The notes under the pieces were generated by a model. It saw only the letters and a program-made list of their open reading frames with translations, did not search any database and was not told the origin of the DNA. Positions 1-9,187 of a stretch of 64,000 nucleotides of DNA are shown in pieces; position 1 is the stretch's first letter; every line of letters begins with the position of its first letter. Source of the stretch: Halomonas sp. BDJS001 (GTDB lineage: Bacteria > Pseudomonadota > Gammaproteobacteria > Pseudomonadales > Halomonadaceae); contig NZ_CP110535.1 of assembly GCF_026104355.1 (NCBI RefSeq), positions 2,666,001-2,730,000 of the forward strand, written 5' to 3'. Both the position numbers and the translations under genes were made by a program.

Positions 1-1
1 G

Positions 2-784
2 TTAGCGCAGTACGCCGAAACCCTGGATAACAGCGATGACGTTTTGCTTATTGGCATGGGCAAGCTGGATGCCAAGCAGCAGAAAAGCGCCTGGTTTAAA
101 GCGCTGGATAAGCACGGCCTGTTTGTACCGGTATGGCCAGTGGACGCTTCCCGCTTAGGCTATTGGCTGCGGGATCGTGCTTCGCTGCACGGTTTACAAA
201 TTGATCTGGAAGCCGCTCGCCTGCTGGGTGAGCGCACCGAAGGCAATTTGTTGGCCGCCGATCAGGAGCTGCAAAAACTGGCGCTGATTCATCCCCAGGG
301 CACCCGCTTGAACGTCGAGAGCATCGCCCAGGGCGTGGAAGACAGCACCCGCTTTGATGTCTTCAATCTGGCCGATGCCTGCTTGAAAGGCGAACCCAGC
401 CGCGCTTCGCGCATTGTGAATGGACTGCGCAGTGAAGGCGTTGAGGCACCTATAGTGCTGTGGGCGCTTAGCCGTGAGCTACGCACGCTGCTGTCGCTGC
501 ATCAGCACCTGGATCAAGGCCAGAGCTTTGAGCACGCCTGCAAAACCCAAAAGCCAATGATTTTCGATAAGCGCCGCCCCGCTTACCAGAAAGCCATTGG
601 CCGCCTGCCCATGAAGCGACTGCATAAATTGCTTTTAATGGCTCAACGCCTCGATTTAGCCGTTAAGGGTGCGGCAACGGTACCGTTATGGCCCGGTCTA
701 CACGATCTGGCCATGACCATGGCCGGGGGCCGCGGACTGCTCTCAGAGTCCGCCTGGACTTATCGCATTAGTGCAAATAATTAG
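2..784 (+). CDS. holA: DNA polymerase III subunit delta (5'-truncated)
   Basis: This is the delta subunit of the clamp-loader complex, which opens the beta sliding clamp and loads it on primed DNA. The reading frame is open from base 2, so the gene starts to the left of the window; about 260 codons of a protein usually near 340 residues are visible. The stretch KLDAKQQKSAWFKAL, the RTEGNLLAADQELQKL segment and the C-terminal RLDLAVKG region are typical of HolA. The left part of the nucleotide-binding-like domain is missing; the helical linker and collar domain are present. It ends 87 bp before the next gene and I see no terminator. Recognition is by family resemblance of the visible part. Confidence 0.93.
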   Translation, partial: LAQYAETLDNSDDVLLIGMGKLDAKQQKSAWFKALDKHGLFVPVWPVDASRLGYWLRDRASLHGLQIDLEAARLLGERTEGNLLAADQELQKLALIHPQGTRLNVESIAQGVEDSTRFDVFNLADACLKGEPSRASRIVNGLRSEGVEAPIVLWALSRELRTLLSLHQHLDQGQSFEHACKTQKPMIFDKRRPAYQKAIGRLPMKRLHKLLLMAQRLDLAVKGAATVPLWPGLHDLAMTMAGGRGLLSESAWTYRISANN

Positions 785-870
785 CACTTTGCATATTACG
801 CTTAAAAATCAAACCATTTGTTTCTATACTCATTCCTTACCACCCCGACTAGTCTATAAGGAAGAAGACG

Positions 871-1269
871 ATGAAAACATTGCGTGCTTACCTCTCTACC
901 CTGCTGATTGCAGTGCTCGTTATTACCAGCTTACCCGTTGCTGCTGCCCCCGCTGCAACTCAATCCATGGATTTGGTCTCTACCCAATCTGTTTTGTCAG
1001 CTGACCGTGCTGGCGCTGATCGCGAACGGATTAACGAGATTCTGGCCCGCGCCGATGTGCAAGATCAACTGGTAAAACAGGGTGTTGATCTAGATGAAGT
1101 CGAAGCCCGTGTTGCCGCTCTAAGCGATGCAGAAGCACAGCAGATGGCGGAACAGCTTGAACAGTTGCCAGCCGGTGCTGGCGTTGTAGGCGCGTTATTC
1201 GCTGTTTTCATTATTTTGCTGGTCACCGATATTCTCGGCCTAACCGACGTTTATCCGTTTACTCGCTAA
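871..1269 (+). CDS. PA2779-family small membrane protein
   Basis: A 132-residue exported protein of unknown function. It has an N-terminal signal peptide (residues 1 to about 25, ending VAAAPAA), an acidic helical middle (RERINEILARADVQDQL, then VEARVAALSDAEAQQMAEQL) and a hydrophobic C-terminal segment around residues 104-124. A good ribosome site (AAGGAAG) lies eight bases before the ATG. Genes of this type are commonly found directly before a C39-like cysteine peptidase, as here (PA2779-PA2778 in Pseudomonas). That pairing suggests the peptidase acts on, or is partnered by, this protein, but the role is not established. The family name rests on recall of the pair and on the sequence pattern. 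Confidence 0.8.
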   Translation: MKTLRAYLSTLLIAVLVITSLPVAAAPAATQSMDLVSTQSVLSADRAGADRERINEILARADVQDQLVKQGVDLDEVEARVAALSDAEAQQMAEQLEQLPAGAGVVGALFAVFIILLVTDILGLTDVYPFTR

Positions 1270-1281
1270 TATAGGCCGCTC

Positions 1282-2220
1282 ATGACCTATCTGTTTTCCA
1301 ACGCCCGCTTTGCGGGCGTTTTTATTATGCTGTTACTGCTCAGCGGCTGTGCGCGAAACCCGGTATTACTGCAAAGCACCTATCAAGCGCTACCGCCTCA
1401 TACAGAAATCACCAGCGTGCCGTTTTATGCCCAAACGGAATATCAGTGTGGCCCTGCCACGCTGGCAATGGTGCTCAACCATCAGGGTGTCGACACTGGC
1501 GTTGACGAGCTGATTCCTCAGGTATTTCTGCCTGGGCGCGATGGCAGTGTGCAGCCTGAAATGCTGGCCACGGTGCGGCGCCATGAGCGGCTTGCGTTTC
1601 CTATTCGCGGCACCATGGATGCCTTGTTAAACCATTTGGCAGCGGGCGACCCGGTGGTGGTCATGCAAAATTTGTCGTTGCCAATTTACCCAATGTGGCA
1701 CTACGCCGTCGCCATTGGCTACGACCTACCCAATGAAACGCTTATTCTGCGTAGCGGAGAAATTGAGCGGCATACACTGTCGTTTAGCCGTTTCGATGCC
1801 ACCTGGGCACGTACTGAGCGCTGGGGATTTGTAGTGGCAGAGCCTGGTACGCTACCGGCGGGTATTAGCGCCCGTAATGCCTTAGAAGCAATTAGCGCCT
1901 ACGAAGAGACCCACGGGCCACGTGCAACGCTCTCAAGCTGGCAAGCGTTTGTGGCACGTCACCCGGCTAACGCAATAGGGCAGTTTGCGCTGGGCAACGC
2001 CTTTTATGCTGACCAGCAACCCGACAACGCCCGCAAAGCGTTTGAGCGAGCAACCGAACTGGATGAAGCGATGGGTGCTGCATGGCTAAATCTGGGTCTT
2101 GTACTGCTGCAAAGCGAGTCCCCAGACGCGGCCCGTGAAGCGTTAACCCAGGCCGCATCTCTTGAGGGTAGCTGGCAAGAAAAAGCGCGCTTAGCCCTGG
2201 ACTCCTTAAAAAGCAATTAA
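1282..2220 (+). CDS. PA2778-family C39-like cysteine peptidase lipoprotein with TPR repeats
   Basis: A 312-residue predicted lipoprotein: signal peptide with lipobox LLSGC near residue 23. Next comes a papain-fold, C39-like peptidase domain with the catalytic segment YQCGPATLAMVL (about residues 54-65) and the active histidine in HYAVAIGYD (about residue 140). The C-terminal third (about 230-310) holds TPR-like helices (GNAFYADQQPDNARKAFERA and the repeat after it). It probably works at the inner face of the outer membrane or in the periplasm. It follows the PA2779-type gene by 12 bp. A terminator-like hairpin lies inside its signal-peptide codons. An in-frame ATG at 1327 would shorten the signal to MLLLLSGC, which is less convincing, so the 1282 start is preferred. 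The substrate is unknown. Confidence 0.85.
   Translation: MTYLFSNARFAGVFIMLLLLSGCARNPVLLQSTYQALPPHTEITSVPFYAQTEYQCGPATLAMVLNHQGVDTGVDELIPQVFLPGRDGSVQPEMLATVRRHERLAFPIRGTMDALLNHLAAGDPVVVMQNLSLPIYPMWHYAVAIGYDLPNETLILRSGEIERHTLSFSRFDATWARTERWGFVVAEPGTLPAGISARNALEAISAYEETHGPRATLSSWQAFVARHPANAIGQFALGNAFYADQQPDNARKAFERATELDEAMGAAWLNLGLVLLQSESPDAAREALTQAASLEGSWQEKARLALDSLKSN
1300..1323 (+). terminator. Hairpin with T-run inside the peptidase signal-peptide codons
   Basis: A 9-bp perfect stem (AACGCCCGC / GCGGGCGTT) with a TTT loop, followed by further T residues, has the form of a Rho-independent terminator. It lies 30 bp past the PA2779-type stop and after the start codon of the following gene. 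It could partly end the upstream transcript, act as an attenuator, or be a constraint of the coding sequence. Confidence 0.5.
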
Positions 2221-2379
2221 AATCAATTACTAAACTCGATATTAATAATAACGAGCATAACTATGATGCTGCGATTAGTAAAGTTGTGGGATAGCCGATA
2301 CGGCGAGTGAGTGCTTAAGTTGCACAAGGATGATGTTAGCTGTTCATTGGATTACCTAACCATTAACGGGAGAGGTGCC

Positions 2380-2514
2380 ATGTGGAACTGCCCTGTGCAA
2401 CGGAAGCTCTCTTTTGATCACTGTCACTACGCTTTTTTATCAAACGTACTCTCGCCTGCTCAGCAGTATGCAGAGAGAGGCGGCATCACTGGCTGCTTGC
2501 TGATTATCCTGTGA
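2380..2514 (+). CDS. Possible 44-residue ORF coupled to the diguanylate cyclase
   Basis: A small ORF starts at ATG 2380 with a strong ribosome site (GGGAGAGG, four bases upstream). It encodes 44 residues beginning MWNCPVQRKLSF and ending TGCLLIIL. Its TGA stop overlaps the ATG of the diguanylate cyclase (TGATG at 2512-2516), which has no clear ribosome site of its own. That arrangement is what translational coupling looks like. The peptide resembles nothing I know, and coding bias cannot be judged at this length. It may be a regulatory leader peptide or a chance ORF. Confidence 0.42.
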   Translation: MWNCPVQRKLSFDHCHYAFLSNVLSPAQQYAERGGITGCLLIIL

Positions 2515-3716
2515 TGATGCGTCGCTTTCTTCGTCAGCCTGGCGGACGCTTAGCATCCATTTTTACTGCCCTCCTCTTCGCGATGTCGGCTGTGATGGGT
2601 AGCTACCTCTACAGTGCGTGCCAAAAAGCCAGTGCTGACTACACCACGCTGATGAGTGACATAGTCTTGGCCCAGCAAGCCACACCTCAGTTACGTGCCG
2701 CCCTGGAGGAAAGCAGCCGCTTACCTGACAGCGAACATATTCAATACATCGATTATTTTATTTCACTCTCCAAGCAGCATTTAAATAACATACAGCGCAG
2801 TATTGAGCGCCATCGATATCTCATCGCGGATGTTGAATATCTCAATACGCATTTCAGCGAGCTTAATAGCCGCCTTTCAAACCTAAAACAGCAAGCACAA
2901 GAAGCCCAGCAGCGCCCAGAGCTTCGTGACCCGTTACAGCGCATGGCCATTGAAGTCGGCGGCGCTCAGTCTTGGCTGTATAACCAACTGCTGGAAAAGG
3001 TTCGGGCCATATCCGTTCAACAGCGCTTAGTCATGCAGCGACTCTCGATCGCTGTAAGTGCGCTACTGGTGTTGATGGTCAGCGCTGCAATCACGCTCTG
3101 CCTGGCCGTCATTTACCTACAACATCAGCGCAACATTATGCATCGTTTAATGCTAACCGATGAGTTGACGGGGCTCTATAACCGGCGACATTTGGTTAAT
3201 GTAGCCTCAGCAGCGCTCATCCAGGCACAGCGCGATCAAGTACCACTTAGCCTGCTGCTATTAGATCTTGACCACTTTAAGCAGATTAATGATAACTACG
3301 GCCACCCAACCGGCGATGAGGTGCTTCGCCAGATCAGTCAACTGCTTCGTCAGCTTAGCCGCCCTGCGGATACATTAGCGAGAATCGGTGGAGAGGAGTT
3401 CTGTTTATTGATGCCCAGCACGACGACCCATGATGCGCTACAGGCGGCGGATCGGCTACGCCGGGAGGTTGAAGTTAATACCTTTAGGGGGATCGACCTA
3501 CATGCCCACCCGACCGTTAGTATCGGCGTGACGACATGCCAAAGCGGTTCGCTGTCGTTTGAACAGCTTTACTCGTTTGCCGATAAAGCGCTCTACCAGG
3601 CTAAAGCGTTGGGGCGTAACAGGGTTGAAAGCCTGCTACCCCCTGGGGAACCCCCAACCTATACCGAGGCACAAGCTTGCACTCATATTCTCATCCGCGA
3701 ATCTAGCGACTCTTAA
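2514..3716 (+). CDS. Membrane-bound diguanylate cyclase (GGDEF)
   Basis: A 400-residue inner-membrane enzyme predicted to make c-di-GMP from two GTP. It has a transmembrane helix near residues 13-33, a periplasmic helical sensor region (about 34-180, coiled-coil-like, Q/R-rich), a second helix near 182-204 and a C-terminal GGDEF domain. The domain keeps DELTGLYNRRHL, LDLDHFKQINDNYGH and the active signature GGEEF. RPAD lies five residues before the signature and is a classical RxxD inhibitory I-site, so product inhibition is likely. The periplasmic domain is not a family I recognise, so the signal is unknown. GTG 2511, ATG 2514 and ATG 2517 are all possible starts; 2514 overlaps the stop of the small upstream ORF. 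Confidence 0.92.
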   Translation: MMRRFLRQPGGRLASIFTALLFAMSAVMGSYLYSACQKASADYTTLMSDIVLAQQATPQLRAALEESSRLPDSEHIQYIDYFISLSKQHLNNIQRSIERHRYLIADVEYLNTHFSELNSRLSNLKQQAQEAQQRPELRDPLQRMAIEVGGAQSWLYNQLLEKVRAISVQQRLVMQRLSIAVSALLVLMVSAAITLCLAVIYLQHQRNIMHRLMLTDELTGLYNRRHLVNVASAALIQAQRDQVPLSLLLLDLDHFKQINDNYGHPTGDEVLRQISQLLRQLSRPADTLARIGGEEFCLLMPSTTTHDALQAADRLRREVEVNTFRGIDLHAHPTVSIGVTTCQSGSLSFEQLYSFADKALYQAKALGRNRVESLLPPGEPPTYTEAQACTHILIRESSDS

Positions 3717-3745
3717 ACGGCAACTATTAGAATAAACGGTAAGCA

Positions 3746-5143
3746 TTAGAAAACCCGATTTAAACCGTTCTGAGCCGCCACGCGGTAGGCTTCTGCCATC
3801 GTGGGGTAGTTAAAGGTGGTATTTACAAAATACTTCAGCGTATTGGCAGCGCCCTCTTGCTGCATTATGGCTTGGCCGATATGCAGAATCTCGGAGGCCT
3901 GATCGCCAAAACAGTGAATGCCGAGTATTTCCAATGTGTCCTGATGGAAAAGAATTTTCAACATGCCCACGGTATCACCCGTAATCTGCGCCCTGGCGGT
4001 ATCTTTAAAGAACGCTTTGCCTACCTCGTAAGGCACTTTTGCTTCCGTAAGCTCCCGTTCATTGGGCCCAAACGAGCTGATCTCGGGGATGGTATAAATC
4101 CCGGTGGGCACATCACTCACAAAGCGATACTCTTTATCGAGCAACTCATTGCACGAATTCAAACCCTGATCGTAAGCCGCGCTCGCCAAACTCGGCCAGC
4201 CAATCACATCGCCGGCTGCGTAGATATGGGAAACCGCGGTACGGTAGTGCTCATCAACGCTTAATTGACCACGCCCATTAGCCGTTAAGCCAATATTCTC
4301 AAGGCCTAAACTGTCGGTATTACCGGTTCGCCCATTGGCCCACAAAAAAGCGTCGGCGCGAATTTTCTTGCCCGACTTGAGACGCACAACGACGCCTGAC
4401 TCATCGCCCTCAACACTTTCATACTCTTCGTTATGTCGAACCAACACCCCGTGCTTGCGCAAATGGTAAGAGAGCGCATCACTAATCTCGTCGTCCAGAA
4501 ACGATAGCAAGCTATCTCGGTTATTAATGAGATCAACTTTGACACCCAGGCCCGAAAAGATCGATGCGTATTCACAGCCAATCACCCCGGCCCCAAAAAT
4601 GATAAGGGTTCGCGGGGTATGCAAGAGGCTTAATATGGTGTCAGAGCAGTAAATACGTGGGTGGCGGAAGTTGATATCCGCTGGACGATAGGGGCGTGAA
4701 CCAGTGGCAATCACAAACTTCTTAGCCACTAATTCTTCCATACCTTCCTGACGGTCACGAACCAACAGGGTATGCTCATCTTTAAAACGAGCAACACCGT
4801 GGAAAAGATCAATACGGTTACGCGCATAAAAAGTCGTGCGCATCTCTACCTGCTTATCGATGGTACCCCGCGAGCGCTCCATCACTTTGGGAAAAGAGAA
4901 CCAGCGTGGCTCACCAATATCGCGGAACATACGGTTGGTGTTGAACGCCATGATCTGTTTAACCTGATGGCGCAACGCTTTGGACGGGATCGTCCCCCAG
5001 TGAGTGCAGTTACCCCCTACCTGCGCCTGCTTCTCAATAATCGCAACACGCTTGCCATGCTTGGCAGCGTTGATGGCAGCACTCTCCCCTGCAGGCCCCG
5101 TACCGATCACCACAACATCGTAATTGTGAACCGCCATACTCAC
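3746..5143 (-). CDS. sthA: Soluble pyridine nucleotide transhydrogenase
   Basis: A cytoplasmic flavoprotein that exchanges hydride between NADPH and NAD+, mainly to reoxidise excess NADPH. At about 465 residues it has the family length. The N-terminal FAD dinucleotide-binding motif is [10 protein letters not shown]. At the usual disulfide site it reads [14 protein letters not shown], so the second redox cysteine of dihydrolipoamide-type enzymes is a threonine, as in SthA. The NAD-binding motif ([14 protein letters not shown]) and the C-terminal dimerisation domain ([14 protein letters not shown]) follow. The frame opens with GTG at 5143 and an ATG lies two codons later at 5137; an AGGGGA ribosome site could serve either. 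It converges with the diguanylate cyclase, 29 bp away, with no clear terminator. Confidence 0.96.
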   Translation of the reverse strand: MSMAVHNYDVVVIGTGPAGESAAINAAKHGKRVAIIEKQAQVGGNCTHWGTIPSKALRHQVKQIMAFNTNRMFRDIGEPRWFSFPKVMERSRGTIDKQVEMRTTFYARNRIDLFHGVARFKDEHTLLVRDRQEGMEELVAKKFVIATGSRPYRPADINFRHPRIYCSDTILSLLHTPRTLIIFGAGVIGCEYASIFSGLGVKVDLINNRDSLLSFLDDEISDALSYHLRKHGVLVRHNEEYESVEGDESGVVVRLKSGKKIRADAFLWANGRTGNTDSLGLENIGLTANGRGQLSVDEHYRTAVSHIYAAGDVIGWPSLASAAYDQGLNSCNELLDKEYRFVSDVPTGIYTIPEISSFGPNERELTEAKVPYEVGKAFFKDTARAQITGDTVGMLKILFHQDTLEILGIHCFGDQASEILHIGQAIMQQEGAANTLKYFVNTTFNYPTMAEAYRVAAQNGLNRVF

Positions 5144-5257
5144 TGCGTCCCCTGTTCCCCGTTAAAAAATACGCCCTTCCACACGCATGATTTACGCATA
5201 GATTCACTACAAATGGATGGGTACGTAGACCTGCATGCCTTTATCTCAACTCACGCG

Positions 5258-5512
5258 TTACCGGCGTGTGGCATCGTAGCCCAAATCGGCACCGCGGCTC
5301 TCGTCGCTACGGCGGCGCACGCCACCACGCTTACGATTCTCTTCTTCACAAACCTCGTCTTTGCCACCGCAAATATCGCAGCCATCTTTCATGCCGATTT
5401 GATTCAAACCACCGCATGAACCGGCAATCGGTTTGCGGCCCATAATGACGCCCACGGCCATCGCCCCCATTATCAGCGCCATAAAGCCGAGTACCAGCAG
5501 CCAAATCGTCAT
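5258..5512 (-). CDS. nqrM: Na+-NQR maturation protein NqrM
   Basis: A small (84-residue) membrane-anchored protein needed for assembly of Na+-translocating NADH:quinone reductase, thought to deliver iron to the NqrD/NqrE site. It has one N-terminal transmembrane helix (residues 3-24) and the four conserved cysteines C33, C45, C48 and C55 in GSCGGL, CDICGG and DEVC. The C-terminal tail is arginine-rich. It lies downstream of nqrF on the same strand, as in many gammaproteobacteria. A strong terminator separates the two, so it is probably expressed from its own promoter or by read-through. Confidence 0.92.
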   Translation of the reverse strand: MTIWLLVLGFMALIMGAMAVGVIMGRKPIAGSCGGLNQIGMKDGCDICGGKDEVCEEENRKRGGVRRRSDESRGADLGYDATRR

Positions 5513-5703
5513 ATCAACCTCCCAGCATCACATTGCTTAGCTTTAAATTATTGGCCTCACCTGACGACAACAGTTGTCGTGATAAGTGCCTCACGGTCAT
5601 TCCTCATTACCACCATTATACCTTAGCCGAGCCTTACTTATCAGCGCAGTGATGAGTCATTAACGCTGTCTATCGTCAAGCACCCACTTGTTCGCCCATG
5701 CGT

Positions 5704-5738
5704 ATAAAAAACAGGGCCAGCCCAAAAGGCCAGCCCCG
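5704..5738 (-). terminator. Rho-independent terminator after nqrF
   Basis: Read on the minus strand, GGGCTGGCC-TTTTG-GGCTGGCCC forms a 9-bp stem with two central G-U pairs, followed by a T-rich tract (TGTTTTTTAT). It sits about 35 bp past the nqrF stop and before nqrM. Confidence 0.8.
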
Positions 5739-5770
5739 TTTAACGTTTGCGCTCGATTTACATCAAGTGC

Positions 5771-7003
5771 TTAGCCACCGAAATCATCCAACAGGATATT
5801 TTCCGGCTCAACGCCCATATCAAGCAGCAGCTTGATAACCGAGGCGTTCATCATTGGCGGCCCACACATGTAGTATTCACAATCTTCAGGCGCTGGGTGA
5901 TCCTTCAGATAGTTTTCGTACAGCACGTTATGGATAAAGCCTGTCGGCCCTTCCCAGTTATCTTCCGGCTGGGGATCGGATAGTGCTAAGTGCCACTCAA
6001 AGTTGGGGAACTCTTCGGCTAACTGGTCATACTCTTCGTTGTAGAAGGTTTCACGCCAGGAGCGAGCGCCGTACCAGAAGGTAATCTTACGATCAGTCTT
6101 CAAGCGCTTCAGTTGATCGAAGATGTGACTGCGCATCGGCGCCATACCCGCACCACCACCGATAAAGATCATCTCAGCATCAGTATCACGGGCAAAGAAC
6201 TCGCCGAACGGCCCCATCACAGTGACCTTATCGCCCTCTTTAAGGCTGAAGACGTAAGTCGACATCAAGCCGGGGGGGTGGTCAGTGCCGGGAGGCGGCG
6301 TAGCGATACGAATATTGAACTTGAGGATACCCTTCTCATCCGGGTAATTCGCCATGGAGTAGGCGCGAATCACTTCCTCGTTGTTCTTATGGGAAATTTT
6401 GAACATATCAAATTTTTCCCAGTCACCCCGGTACTCCTCTTCAATATCAAAATCAGAGAATTTGACATCATAAGGGGGCGCAACCAGCTGGACGTAGCCA
6501 CCGGCGCGGAAGGCAACTTCTTCGCCTTCAGGTAGTTTCAGGTTCAGCTCTTTGATAAAGGTGGCAACGTTGGGGTTAGCGATAACCTCGCATTCCCACT
6601 TCTTCACCCCGAAGACTTCTTCAGGCACTTCTACCTTCATGTCCTGTTTTACAGGTACCTGACAGGAGAGGCGCCAGCCCTCTTTCTTCTCACGCATGGT
6701 GAAGTGCGATTCTTCGGTCGGCAAAATAGAGCCGCCGCCCTCTTCTACCCGGCACTTACACTGAGCACAAGAACCACCGCCGCCACAGGCGGAAGAGAGA
6801 AAAATGCCGTTAGCGGCAAGCGTGTTGAGCAGCTTACCACCGGCCTGGGTCTTCAAAGTGTGTTCGGGGTCGCCGTTGACTTCAATGGTCACGTCCCCGC
6901 TACTCACAAGCTTGCTTCGCGCTGCCAGAATGATCGCCGTTAAGCTAATAACGATGACCGTGAACATGACAACACCGAGCAAGATGACTGTTGTATCAAC
7001 CAT
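5771..7003 (-). CDS. nqrF: Na+-translocating NADH:quinone reductase subunit F
   Basis: The NADH-oxidising entry subunit of the sodium pump, 410 residues. A single N-terminal membrane helix (about residues 5-27) is followed by a ferredoxin-like 2Fe-2S domain with cysteines C73, C79, C82 and C114 ([11 protein letters not shown], then RLSC). Next are the FAD-binding segment RAYSMANYP and the NADH-binding domain ([20 protein letters not shown], then the C-terminal MCGPPMM and the end LLDDFGG). Electrons pass from NADH to FAD, then 2Fe-2S and on to the membrane cofactors. It is the last gene of nqrABCDEF, 72 bp beyond nqrE, and is followed by a terminator. Confidence 0.98.
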   Translation of the reverse strand: MVDTTVILLGVVMFTVIVISLTAIILAARSKLVSSGDVTIEVNGDPEHTLKTQAGGKLLNTLAANGIFLSSACGGGGSCAQCKCRVEEGGGSILPTEESHFTMREKKEGWRLSCQVPVKQDMKVEVPEEVFGVKKWECEVIANPNVATFIKELNLKLPEGEEVAFRAGGYVQLVAPPYDVKFSDFDIEEEYRGDWEKFDMFKISHKNNEEVIRAYSMANYPDEKGILKFNIRIATPPPGTDHPPGLMSTYVFSLKEGDKVTVMGPFGEFFARDTDAEMIFIGGGAGMAPMRSHIFDQLKRLKTDRKITFWYGARSWRETFYNEEYDQLAEEFPNFEWHLALSDPQPEDNWEGPTGFIHNVLYENYLKDHPAPEDCEYYMCGPPMMNASVIKLLLDMGVEPENILLDDFGG

Positions 7004-7075
7004 GTCGGTTTCCTATTGCTGGAGGTTTTCTATTACCCAGCGGTGTTCCGCACCGCTGGGAAAAACCGGCGCCGT

Positions 7076-7693
7076 TTAAAGCTGAATGCCCGAGAAGGAC
7101 ATAAAGCCCAACGACATCAGCCCCACGGTGATGAAAGTAATGCCCAGCCCTTGCAGGCCACCCGGCACATCGCTGTACTTCAGCTTTTCACGAATACCCG
7201 CCAGGGCCGCAATGGCCAGTGCCCAACCGGTACCCGCACCAAAGCCATAGACCACGGCTTCACCGAAGTTATAGCTACGCTCTACCATAAACAGCACACC
7301 ACCAAGAATGGCGCAGTTAACGGTAATCAGCGGCAGGAATACCCCTAGCGCGTTGTAAAGCGCTGGCACGTACTTATCAAGGAACATCTCCATGATTTGT
7401 ACCAGCGCAGCGATAACGCCGATATAGGAGAGCAAACCAAGGAAGGACAAATCAATATTTTCAGCACCGCTGATACCAGTCCAGGTCAACGCACCTTCCT
7501 GCAGCAAGAAGGTATAGACGAGGTTGTTAACCGGTACGGTGACAGTCAGCACCACAATAACAGCGATACCCAGGCCAATCGCTGAGGAGACTTTTTTGGA
7601 CACCGCCAAGAAAGTACACATCCCCAGGAAGAAGGCCAGTGCCATGTTCTCAACAAACACCGAGGCAACAAAAAGACTCAGATAATGTTCCAT
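7076..7693 (-). CDS. nqrE: Na+-translocating NADH:quinone reductase subunit E
   Basis: An integral membrane subunit of about 205 residues with six predicted helices. Together with NqrD it carries the intramembrane iron centre. The conserved cysteine-bearing helices are visible as [16 protein letters not shown] and [16 protein letters not shown]. Its start lies one base past the nqrD stop, so translation is very likely coupled. NqrE and NqrD are homologous, inverted-topology proteins, and both resemble RnfA/RnfE. The absence of Rnf ferredoxin genes and the presence of nqrA and nqrF around it identify this as Nqr. Confidence 0.97.
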   Translation of the reverse strand: MEHYLSLFVASVFVENMALAFFLGMCTFLAVSKKVSSAIGLGIAVIVVLTVTVPVNNLVYTFLLQEGALTWTGISGAENIDLSFLGLLSYIGVIAALVQIMEMFLDKYVPALYNALGVFLPLITVNCAILGGVLFMVERSYNFGEAVVYGFGAGTGWALAIAALAGIREKLKYSDVPGGLQGLGITFITVGLMSLGFMSFSGIQL

Positions 7694-7694
7694 G

Positions 7695-8363
7695 TTACAC
7701 GGCCTCCTTGGGCTTGGTGTTTTCCTTCATTTTGAACTCATTATCTTCTACCTGCTCGGGGTTGACGGAACGCAGAACCCAAATCAGTAGACCGATAATA
7801 AAGAACGCCGAAGGTGGCAGTAACAGCAAGCCGTTGGGAACGTACCAACCACCGTTTTGTACGGTTTGCAGGATGGTGATACCAAATACGCTACCTGCAC
7901 CTAGCAGTTCACGGAAGAAACCTACCACCATGAGAACAAAGCCATAGCCCAGACCATTGCCGATACCGTCAAGAAACGACATACCCGGCGTATTGGACAT
8001 CGCAAAGCCTTCAGCGCGACCCATGACGATACAGTTAGTGATGATCAAACCCACAAAGACCGAGAGCTGCTTGGACATCTCATAGGCATACGCTTTGAGA
8101 ATCTGATCAACCACGATAACCAGTGAGGCAATAATCGTCATCTGCACGATGATACGAATCGAAGAAGGAATATGATTCCTGATCAACGATACGAACAGAT
8201 TTGAGAATGCCGTTACGAAAATAACCGCCAACGCCATAACGAGCGATACGCTCATACTGGTGGTTACCGCAAGTGCCGAACAGATCCCCAGAATTTGCAG
8301 CGCAATGGGGTTGTTCTTGAAAATCGGCGCCGTTAAAACGCCTTTTGCATTTACGTCCGCCAT
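7695..8363 (-). CDS. nqrD: Na+-translocating NADH:quinone reductase subunit D
   Basis: A six-helix membrane subunit (222 residues) that pairs with NqrE. Conserved segments include [19 protein letters not shown] with its cysteine near residue 28, [20 protein letters not shown] and [20 protein letters not shown]. It starts two bases after the nqrC stop and its own stop is one base before the nqrE start, so the three are tightly packed. The C-terminal tail ([20 protein letters not shown]) is charged and somewhat long; such tails vary within the family. Confidence 0.97.
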   Translation of the reverse strand: MADVNAKGVLTAPIFKNNPIALQILGICSALAVTTSMSVSLVMALAVIFVTAFSNLFVSLIRNHIPSSIRIIVQMTIIASLVIVVDQILKAYAYEMSKQLSVFVGLIITNCIVMGRAEGFAMSNTPGMSFLDGIGNGLGYGFVLMVVGFFRELLGAGSVFGITILQTVQNGGWYVPNGLLLLPPSAFFIIGLLIWVLRSVNPEQVEDNEFKMKENTKPKEAV

Positions 8364-8365
8364 GA

Positions 8366-9187
8366 TCAGGCCCCCTCAACGTCTTCGAAGTTGGTATCGG
8401 TCTCTTCGGCGTCTTCCGGCTCCGTGCCGCTGCGGAATTTAGCCAAATAGGGACCGAATGCTTCTTCGCTCAGCCAGAATTGCAGCATATTCGTTACGCC
8501 GTTACTGGTTAGCGTAGCGCCAGATAGCGCATCGACTTCGTATTCGTCACTGGCGCCGCCTTTGGTCAGGTGAATTTCCGGTGAGAGGTCGCCCTCTTCA
8601 TCGTAAATCTTCTTGCCTTCCCACTGAGCTTGCCAGCGCGGGTTGTTAACTTCAGCGCCCAGGCCAGGTGTTTCACTGTGCTCGTAATAGGTGATACTGA
8701 CAATGGTATTGCCATCACCCTCTACGGCCAGGAAACCACGCATTAACCCCCAGAGCCCCTGTCCACGAATCGGTAGCACGATCTGCTCCGGATCCTCTTC
8801 ATCACCAATCAGGTAAACCGTGGCATAGTTTTCGACCCGCGATAGGCCAGCAATATCGGTATCGCCAGAGAGCGTGCGCCCCGAAGCCGGGTCACGAGCG
8901 GCTTCAAAGCTGTCGTAAGTATCCGGATCATACTCATCGGAGTACTCACCCGTGTCGAGCTCAACAACCCGAGCGGTGATCTCTTCGCTAAATACCTTTT
9001 CAACGTCCATGCCGGGTTCGTAAAGCTTGGCAACGTTTAAGATATTCGTTTTACGATCCAGCTCCTGGTTAAGCTGCTGCATGGGCCGCAAAGCGACCGC
9101 TGCTGTCGAGACAATGACGGAGCACACAATACAAAGCGAGAACGCCACTATCAGGACTTTCTTGATGGAGTTGTTACCTTGTGCCAT
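8366..9187 (-). CDS. nqrC: Na+-translocating NADH:quinone reductase subunit C
   Basis: A 273-residue subunit with an N-terminal membrane helix (about residues 10-33) and a periplasmic FMN-binding domain. The flavinylation motif DALSGAT is present. Its threonine is residue 225, the same number as the covalently flavinylated threonine known in Vibrio cholerae NqrC. The ApbE flavin transferase that loads this site is not in the window. The C-terminus ends in a run of acidic residues ([17 protein letters not shown]), in keeping with a halophile. Its start overlaps the nqrB stop by one base. Confidence 0.98.
   Translation of the reverse strand: MAQGNNSIKKVLIVAFSLCIVCSVIVSTAAVALRPMQQLNQELDRKTNILNVAKLYEPGMDVEKVFSEEITARVVELDTGEYSDEYDPDTYDSFEAARDPASGRTLSGDTDIAGLSRVENYATVYLIGDEEDPEQIVLPIRGQGLWGLMRGFLAVEGDGNTIVSITYYEHSETPGLGAEVNNPRWQAQWEGKKIYDEEGDLSPEIHLTKGGASDEYEVDALSGATLTSNGVTNMLQFWLSEEAFGPYLAKFRSGTEPEDAEETDTNFEDVEGA

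Noticed and set aside
3857-4264. Long open frame opposite sthA
   Set aside because: It lies wholly antisense to a well-conserved gene and is a by-product of that gene's codon use. Many similar antisense frames across nqr, topA and mfd were dropped for the same reason.
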